DNA of 64,000 nucleotides from Treponema sp. UBA4307 (GTDB taxonomy: Bacteria; Spirochaetota; Spirochaetia; Treponematales; Treponemataceae): assembly GCA_002394685.1 (NCBI GenBank), contig DGUP01000012.1, positions 1-64,000 of the forward strand, given 5' to 3'. A program made the translations under genes and the position numbers. Below, piece after piece: positions 59,695 to 64,000 of this stretch (the stretch's first letter is position 1; each line of letters starts with the position of its first letter). The notes below the pieces were generated by a model. It was not told the DNA's origin, did no database searches, and worked only from the letters and a program-made list of their open reading frames with translations.

Positions 59695-60996
59695 CTAAAT
59701 TACTGTTCCCGATGGAATAATGGCGCCCTTTCTGATAACTATGATGCCGTCTGCGCTGTAGAATAAACCATGGTCTCCATCATCATATTTTTTACCAGTT
59801 GCATTAATGCTGCAGTTATCTCCAATTTTAGCGTCTTTATCGATGATAACTCTTTCAATTTTACAGTTTGCACCAATTCCTACATTTGGAATTCCTTTCT
59901 TTTTGTTAGCAGCTTTTTCTTCATCTGATTCGTAAAAATCAGAACCCATCATTACAACACCGTTTAAGTCACAATGTTCATTAATGATTGAACGTACACC
60001 AATTACAGAGTGCTGAATACGGGAATTTGTAATTACACAACCTTCACTGGCAAGAGTTGCAGTAAGATCTGCATTATTGATTTTACTTGGAGGAAGATTG
60101 CGCATGTGTGTGTATACAGGTTTTCCTTCATCATAGAAATTAAAATGTGGAACTGGATTTGTAAGATCAATTGTTGCTTCATAGAAACTCTTAATTGTTC
60201 CAATGTCTTCCCAGTAACCATCAAAAATATATGACTGAACTTTTTTTGTCTGAATTGCCATAGGAATGATTTCCTTACCGAAATCCATGAAATCATTGTT
60301 AAGCATTTCATCCATTGCTTCAGAATTGAAGATATAGATACCCATTGAAGCAAGGTACTCCAGTTTTGCAGGTAAATCCCCACGGGCTTCAGCAGGAATT
60401 TTCCATTCAGAAATATCTGCATCTTTAGCAGGTTTTTCCATGAATTCAGTAATTCTATTTGAAGAATCAACCTTCATAATTCCAAAGCCGGAAGCATCTT
60501 CACGATTAACAGCCTTTGCTGCAATTGTAATGTCTGCTCCAGATTTAATGTGGGTATCCATAAAAGCTCTTAAATCCATTCTGTAAAGCTGGTCACCTGA
60601 AAGAATGATGTAATGAGTAGGATGCTGAACCTTAAAATGCTGGAAATTTTTTCTTACGGCATCTGCAGTTCCTTCGTACCAGCCTGAATGTTCAAGTGTC
60701 TGTTCTGCTGCAAGAATTTCAACAAAACCATGACTGAAGCGGTCAAAGTTATACGAATTAATAATGTGAAGGTGCAATGATGCTGAATTGAATTGTGTAA
60801 GAAGATAAATCTTCTTAAAACCGGAATTGATACAGTTTGAAATCGGAATATCAACGATTCTGTATTTTCCACCAAATGGAACTGCAGGTTTAGAGCGTTC
60901 CTGTGTTAATGGATAAAGACGAGTTCCCTTACCACCACCTAAAATGATGGCGAGAACCCGTGGTTCTTCAGTTGAGTAATAATCTGCTGCTGCCAT
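59695..60996 (-). CDS. glgC: Glucose-1-phosphate adenylyltransferase
   Basis: Forms ADP-glucose from glucose 1-phosphate and ATP, the committed step of glycogen synthesis (433 residues). It has the nucleotide-binding start IILGGGKGTRLYPLTQ then RSKPAVPFGGKYRIVDIP and ILSGDQLYRMD. The sugar-phosphate site is FMEKPAKDADISEW, and left-handed beta-helix repeats fill the C-terminal third (GANCKIERVIIDKDAKIGDN). Upstream lies a good promoter with a perfect CRE-type palindrome. No other glg genes are adjacent. Confidence 0.96.
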   Translation of the reverse strand: MAAADYYSTEEPRVLAIILGGGKGTRLYPLTQERSKPAVPFGGKYRIVDIPISNCINSGFKKIYLLTQFNSASLHLHIINSYNFDRFSHGFVEILAAEQTLEHSGWYEGTADAVRKNFQHFKVQHPTHYIILSGDQLYRMDLRAFMDTHIKSGADITIAAKAVNREDASGFGIMKVDSSNRITEFMEKPAKDADISEWKIPAEARGDLPAKLEYLASMGIYIFNSEAMDEMLNNDFMDFGKEIIPMAIQTKKVQSYIFDGYWEDIGTIKSFYEATIDLTNPVPHFNFYDEGKPVYTHMRNLPPSKINNADLTATLASEGCVITNSRIQHSVIGVRSIINEHCDLNGVVMMGSDFYESDEEKAANKKKGIPNVGIGANCKIERVIIDKDAKIGDNCSINATGKKYDDGDHGLFYSADGIIVIRKGAIIPSGTVI

Positions 60997-61107
60997 TAAA
61001 ATTTCTCCTTAAAAAAGGCTTTTTTTCAGGCAGAAGGCTTTTTTTCTTTTTTAAACCCTCTGTAAAAGTCTTTTTTTAATAACATTTAACTATTCTTTAC
61101 TTAAAAA

Positions 61108-61136
61108 AGTATAAGACGGAATTCTTCATTTTGCAA
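61108..61136 (-). promoter_or_regulatory. Predicted glgC promoter
   Basis: On the minus strand TTGCAA (61131-61136), a 17-bp spacer and TATACT (61108-61113), about 112 bases upstream of the glgC ATG. Confidence 0.55.
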
Positions 61137-61149
61137 CAAAATAGATAAA

Positions 61150-61163
61150 TGGAAACGTTTCCA
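61150..61163. promoter_or_regulatory. Perfect CRE/LacI-type palindrome upstream of glgC
   Basis: TGGAAACGTTTCCA is a perfect 14-bp palindrome, matching the catabolite-responsive element consensus bound by LacI/CcpA-family regulators. It lies 13 bp upstream of the glgC -35 and 47 bp upstream of the divergent flagellar promoter. A one-mismatch copy precedes hexokinase at 42309-42322. Confidence 0.75.
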
Positions 61164-61210
61164 ATCTAATTTTTTTTACTTAATAATTAAAAGAATTCAT
61201 TGAGAAATAC

Positions 61211-61237
61211 TTAAGTCGTTTTTTTTTAATCCGATAA
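61211..61237 (+). promoter_or_regulatory. Sigma-28-type promoter of flhO-flgG-flgJ
   Basis: TTAAGTCG (61211-61218) is separated by exactly 11 bases from TCCGATAA (61230-61237). This fits the flagellar sigma-28 consensus TAAAGTTT-N11-GCCGATAA with 5/8 and 7/8 matches. The flhO start codon is about 20 bases downstream, preceded by AAGAGG. Confidence 0.6.
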
Positions 61238-61256
61238 TCAGAATAAGAGGTAAAGC

Positions 61257-62057
61257 ATGATTCGCGGTTGGTATATTGGTGCTAGCGGAATGAACGCACA
61301 GCAGAATAGACTTGATGTAATTTCAAATAACCTGGCAAATGTTGATACAACAGGATTTAAAAAGGATATTGCTGTCAATAAAAATTTTAGTGAACTCCTT
61401 TTGCGTAGAACAAGAGACGATGGAGTTTATGCTTTTGCTGGTGCTTCAGTTGATTCAATGCCGATTGTTGGAAAATTAGGTCTGGGAGTTGAAACAAATG
61501 AAATTTATACTGATTTTGAGCAGGGATCATTTAAATCAACAGAAACCAAAACAGATATGGCCCTTAGTGGAAAAGGGTTCTTTGTTGTCCAGACTCCAGA
61601 TGGTGAACGCTTTACAAGAAATGGAAATTTTCATTTAGGAAAAGAAGGAATTCTTCTTACAAAAGATGGATATCCTGTTCTTGGTGAAAATGGACCTATT
61701 CAGCTTGAAGATGATAAATTTTTCGTAAATAAAGACGGAATGATTTATACAGAAAATGATAATGAATTAGTAGATCGTTTTAAAATTGTTCGTTTTGATA
61801 ATGAAAGATATCTTGATAAGCAGGGAAATTCACTCTGGAAAACAAATAATATTGCAGGTGATTATCACATTGCAGAAGGCAAAGAAAGGCCTGATATGCT
61901 CCAGTGTTACACTGAAACCAGTAATGTAAATGTAGTAAATGAAATGGTTCAGATGATTGAAGTAAACAGAGCTTATGAGGCAAATCAGAAGACAATTCAG
62001 ACAGAAGATTCCATGATGGATACACTTTGGGGTCAGGTTGTAAGAGTAAACAGATAA
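61257..62057 (+). CDS. Flagellar rod/hook-basal body protein FlhO (FlgF-like)
   Basis: Distal/proximal rod family protein (266 residues) of the periplasmic flagellum. The N-terminal signature IGASGMNAQQNRLDVISNNL and NVDTTGFKKD is followed by LSGKGFFVVQTPDGERFTRN. The C-terminal coiled-coil end is NVNVVNEMVQMIEVNRAYEA. The FlgF/FlgG-family layout with flgG next fits the spirochete flhO-flgG pair. It lies directly behind the sigma-28-type promoter and starts the rod operon. Confidence 0.9.
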   Translation: MIRGWYIGASGMNAQQNRLDVISNNLANVDTTGFKKDIAVNKNFSELLLRRTRDDGVYAFAGASVDSMPIVGKLGLGVETNEIYTDFEQGSFKSTETKTDMALSGKGFFVVQTPDGERFTRNGNFHLGKEGILLTKDGYPVLGENGPIQLEDDKFFVNKDGMIYTENDNELVDRFKIVRFDNERYLDKQGNSLWKTNNIAGDYHIAEGKERPDMLQCYTETSNVNVVNEMVQMIEVNRAYEANQKTIQTEDSMMDTLWGQVVRVNR

Positions 62058-62078
62058 TCAGGTGAGAAGGAATAAGTT

Positions 62079-62873
62079 ATGGTAAGAAGTCTTTGGAATG
62101 CAGCAACAGGAATGAACGGTCAGCAGGCTGCGATTGATACTATTTCAAATAACCTTTCAAATGTTAACACAACAGGTTTCAAGCAGCATCGTGCTGAATT
62201 TGAGGATCTGGTTTATCAGAAAGTAAAACTTGCAGGAACTCCTGCAACTGAAGATACAGTAACACCTGTTGGACTTGAAATGGGTGCTGGTGTAAAACTG
62301 GGAGCTACTCAGAGAATTATGTCCCAGGGATCTCTTCAGGCAACTCATGTAGATACAGATGTTGCAATCGTAGGAGACGGATTTTTCAGGGTTCAGCAGT
62401 ATGATGGAAGCTGGGCATATACAAGAGATGGTACTTTCAAAGTTGATATGACAGGTCAGCTGGTTACTGCAAATGGTCTTAGAGTCATTCCTGAAATTAT
62501 TCTCCCGGAAGGATTTCAGCTGGAAACTCTTTCTATTTCAGATTACGGTAAAGTAAGTGTAAAAGTAAACGGTTCAAATGAACCAACAGAAGTTGGTCAG
62601 ATTGAACTTTACCGCTTTCCAAATGCTGTAGGTCTGGAAAGTGAAGGTGACAATTTATACAAAGTAACAAATGCATCTGGTGCACCAATTGCTAATCGTC
62701 CTGGTATGGAAGGAATGGGTATTTTGAAACATAAGTTCATTGAAATGTCCAATGTTTCTGTTGTTAATGAAATGGTTCAGATGATTGTTGCCCAAAGAGC
62801 ATATGAGTTTAATTCAAAGGCAATTCAGACAAGCGATACAATGCTTCAGACAGCAGCAAACTTAAAGCGTTAA
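62079..62873 (+). CDS. flgG: Flagellar distal rod protein FlgG
   Basis: Distal rod subunit (264 residues). The N-terminal helix region is LWNAATGMNGQQAAIDTISN with NNLSNVNTTGFKQHRAEFED, and the ring of D1-type strands includes VAIVGDGFFRVQQYDGSWAY. The C-terminal signature EMSNVSVVNEMVQMIVAQRA is followed by YEFNSKAIQTSDTML. The length matches FlgG (about 260). It follows flhO after 21 bp with AAGGA upstream. Confidence 0.95.
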   Translation: MVRSLWNAATGMNGQQAAIDTISNNLSNVNTTGFKQHRAEFEDLVYQKVKLAGTPATEDTVTPVGLEMGAGVKLGATQRIMSQGSLQATHVDTDVAIVGDGFFRVQQYDGSWAYTRDGTFKVDMTGQLVTANGLRVIPEIILPEGFQLETLSISDYGKVSVKVNGSNEPTEVGQIELYRFPNAVGLESEGDNLYKVTNASGAPIANRPGMEGMGILKHKFIEMSNVSVVNEMVQMIVAQRAYEFNSKAIQTSDTMLQTAANLKR

Positions 62874-62922
62874 CTTTTTTAAGTTTTAATATTAATTCTG
62901 TTTATTAAACTGGAGGATAAAA

Positions 62923-63477
62923 ATGGCAGTTAGTGGAATTTCTGGAACAAATATTACCGGTACTCTTTCAAATGGTTCTGCTTCAGTTTCACAAACTCTA
63001 AAAGATTCTCAGTATAATAATTTTAAGGATATTTTAAAAACAGCAGAATCTAATAAAAATAAGAAAAATTATACAGGTACAACAAATCTTTCAAGTTCAC
63101 AGGTAAGTTCCGGAAAAAGAATTAATGGTGACTACAAGCAGGGCTTTGAAGGAACTTTTACTTCTGAAAAAGATAAGCATGCAGCTCCTCAAGGAATGGC
63201 AGCAAGAGCTTATTATGGAAAAGCTCAAAAGCCTGAAATCGATAAAACTTCAGAACTCTATGAATCTGCAATGGAAATGGAAAATTATCTTGTTAAAACC
63301 ATGCTTTCTTCAATGAGATCTACCGTAATGAAAAGCAACCTCATTGGTCAGGAAAACTCTTATGCCAGAGATATGTACGAAGATATGTTGTACGATAACT
63401 ACGCAGAACAGATTACAAAGTCATCCAGCTTTGGTCTGGCAGATCAGATATATCTGGAATTGTCTGGACAGAGATAA
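62923..63477 (+). CDS. FlgJ-like rod-binding protein
   Basis: Protein of 184 residues whose C-terminal ~90 residues match the FlgJ N-terminal rod-binding domain (SELYESAMEMENYLVKTMLS; YARDMYEDMLYDNYAEQI; GLADQIYLEL). There is no muramidase domain, as usual in spirochetes, so wall penetration must use another enzyme. The N-terminal half is low-complexity Ser/Asn/Thr-rich. It probably caps the growing rod. It lies 49 bp after flgG with GGAGG upstream, the last gene of this operon. Confidence 0.85.
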   Translation: MAVSGISGTNITGTLSNGSASVSQTLKDSQYNNFKDILKTAESNKNKKNYTGTTNLSSSQVSSGKRINGDYKQGFEGTFTSEKDKHAAPQGMAARAYYGKAQKPEIDKTSELYESAMEMENYLVKTMLSSMRSTVMKSNLIGQENSYARDMYEDMLYDNYAEQITKSSSFGLADQIYLELSGQR

Positions 63478-63513
63478 AAATCCTTTTATTCCATTTTAAG
63501 ATATTATAAGTCC

Positions 63514-63542
63514 TTTTCACCTTCTACATTCAGTTGTAAAAT
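63514..63542 (+). promoter_or_regulatory. Predicted murC promoter
   Basis: TTTTCA (63514-63519), a 17-bp spacer and TAAAAT (63537-63542), about 30 bases before the murC ATG. Confidence 0.45.
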
Positions 63543-63572
63543 ATCGCATAAAGGAGTATTATCATAATCATT

Positions 63573-64000
63573 ATGACAGACTCTTTATCGATTGATTTTA
63601 AAAACAAACATGTACATTTTGTTGGAATAAAGGGAACTGGAATGGTTGCACTTGTAGAATTATTACATGCTAAAGGTGCGGTTATTACTGGTTCTGACGT
63701 CTCAGAACGTTTCTACACAGACGAAATCCTTGAAAAACTTAATATTAAAGCTTTACCTTTTTCCAGAGAAAATATTACTGAAGATGTAGACTATGTAATT
63801 TATTCTTCCGCTTACAGCTCTGAAAAAAATCCCGATTTAATTGAAGCAAAATCAAAAAATATCCCCATGTATTTATATTCTGAAGCACTTGGACTTGTGA
63901 GCCAGACTGCTTTCAGTGCAGGAATATGTGGAGTTCACGGAAAAACAACTACAACAGGTTTTGCAGGTACAATTTTAAAGTATGTTGATTTAAATTCCCA
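63573..64000 (+). CDS. murC: UDP-N-acetylmuramate--L-alanine ligase MurC (5' part)
   Basis: The gene runs off the window end (142 codons seen). The start FKNKHVHFVGIKGTGMVALV is the MurC Rossmann-type UDP-binding region, and GICGVHGKTTTTGFAG holds the ATP-binding P-loop. MurC adds L-Ala to UDP-MurNAc in peptidoglycan synthesis. AAGGAG (63551-63556) is 16 bases from the ATG, longer than usual; non-ATG codons (ATC/ATT) fall nearer, so the true start could be slightly upstream. The glycine-rich loop GIKGTGM differs from the more common GIGGxGM. Confidence 0.88.
   Translation, partial: MTDSLSIDFKNKHVHFVGIKGTGMVALVELLHAKGAVITGSDVSERFYTDEILEKLNIKALPFSRENITEDVDYVIYSSAYSSEKNPDLIEAKSKNIPMYLYSEALGLVSQTAFSAGICGVHGKTTTTGFAGTILKYVDLNS

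Noticed and set aside
1..64000. Prophage, transposon, toxin-antitoxin or defence system
   Set aside because: No integrase, transposase, capsid, nuclease-defence or toxin-antitoxin gene was recognised; codon use and gene content look like core chromosome throughout.

Overview
This is an AT-rich chromosomal segment of a spirochete, most likely a Treponema (gut/rumen type). The evidence is periplasmic-flagellum genes (FlbB, FliK, FlgD, FlgE, FlhO, FlgG, FlgJ-like), a eukaryote-type IleRS, a eukaryote-like hexokinase, an AtoS/AtoC-type two-component pair beside murG/cvpA, and several treponeme-style secreted proteins and lipoproteins. I see no prophage, insertion sequence, CRISPR array or integrated element. 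It reads as core genome with a few unusual loci.

Layout. 1-5 kb: a MalEFG-type sugar uptake operon (binding protein, two permeases) with a ROK regulator, convergent with an S66 LD-carboxypeptidase. 6-8.3 kb: a dCache chemoreceptor. 8.7-14.8 kb: ileS with a hairpin-rich leader, a lipoprotein, an N-terminally extended uracil phosphoribosyltransferase and a TPR lipoprotein. 14.8-22.7 kb (minus strand): a membrane protein with a degenerate GGDEF domain, a DUF115/Maf-like protein, an unknown protein, and a 1263-residue acidic repeat protein with a flagellar-type promoter candidate. 23-27.6 kb: FtsB/DivIC-like, Sua5, a secreted protein, SmpB, an odd signal peptidase I, a HemW-like protein and a 29-codon ribosomal-protein gene. 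27.8-34.7 kb: dxs, folP, cdaA, ybbR, acpS, a DUF2225 gene and truA. 34.7-42.3 kb: priA, family-4 UDG, a glycosyltransferase relic, thiI, a secreted protein and a PcrA/UvrD helicase. 42.4-47.8 kb: hexokinase, then flbB-fliK-flgD-flgE. 47.8-50.3 kb: acyl-CoA synthetase, tRNA-Phe and a 52-residue protein. 50.4-59.6 kb: an outer-membrane-type protein, a secreted protein, an ankyrin protein, murG, cvpA, a delta-prime-like clamp-loader subunit, the sensor kinase/sigma-54 activator pair and a J-domain protein. 59.7-64 kb: glgC, flhO-flgG-flgJ and the start of murC.

How it fits together. Three themes recur. (1) Motility: two separate flagellar gene blocks, one behind a good sigma-28-type promoter. 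A similar promoter precedes the acidic repeat protein, which suggests a link to the flagellar regulon. (2) Glucose and glycogen: near-identical CRE/LacI-type palindromes sit just upstream of the predicted promoters of hexokinase and glgC, implying one shared regulator that is not encoded here. (3) Envelope and signalling: c-di-AMP synthesis (cdaA-ybbR) sits with isoprenoid, folate and lipid priming genes, and murG/murC lie near the sigma-54 activator system. No clearly new multi-gene system is evident. The best leads are the shared operator, the repeat protein, the signal peptidase with Arg at the catalytic Lys position, and the mS38/bS22-type micro-gene. Coordinates of non-coding features were counted by eye and may be off by one or two bases.
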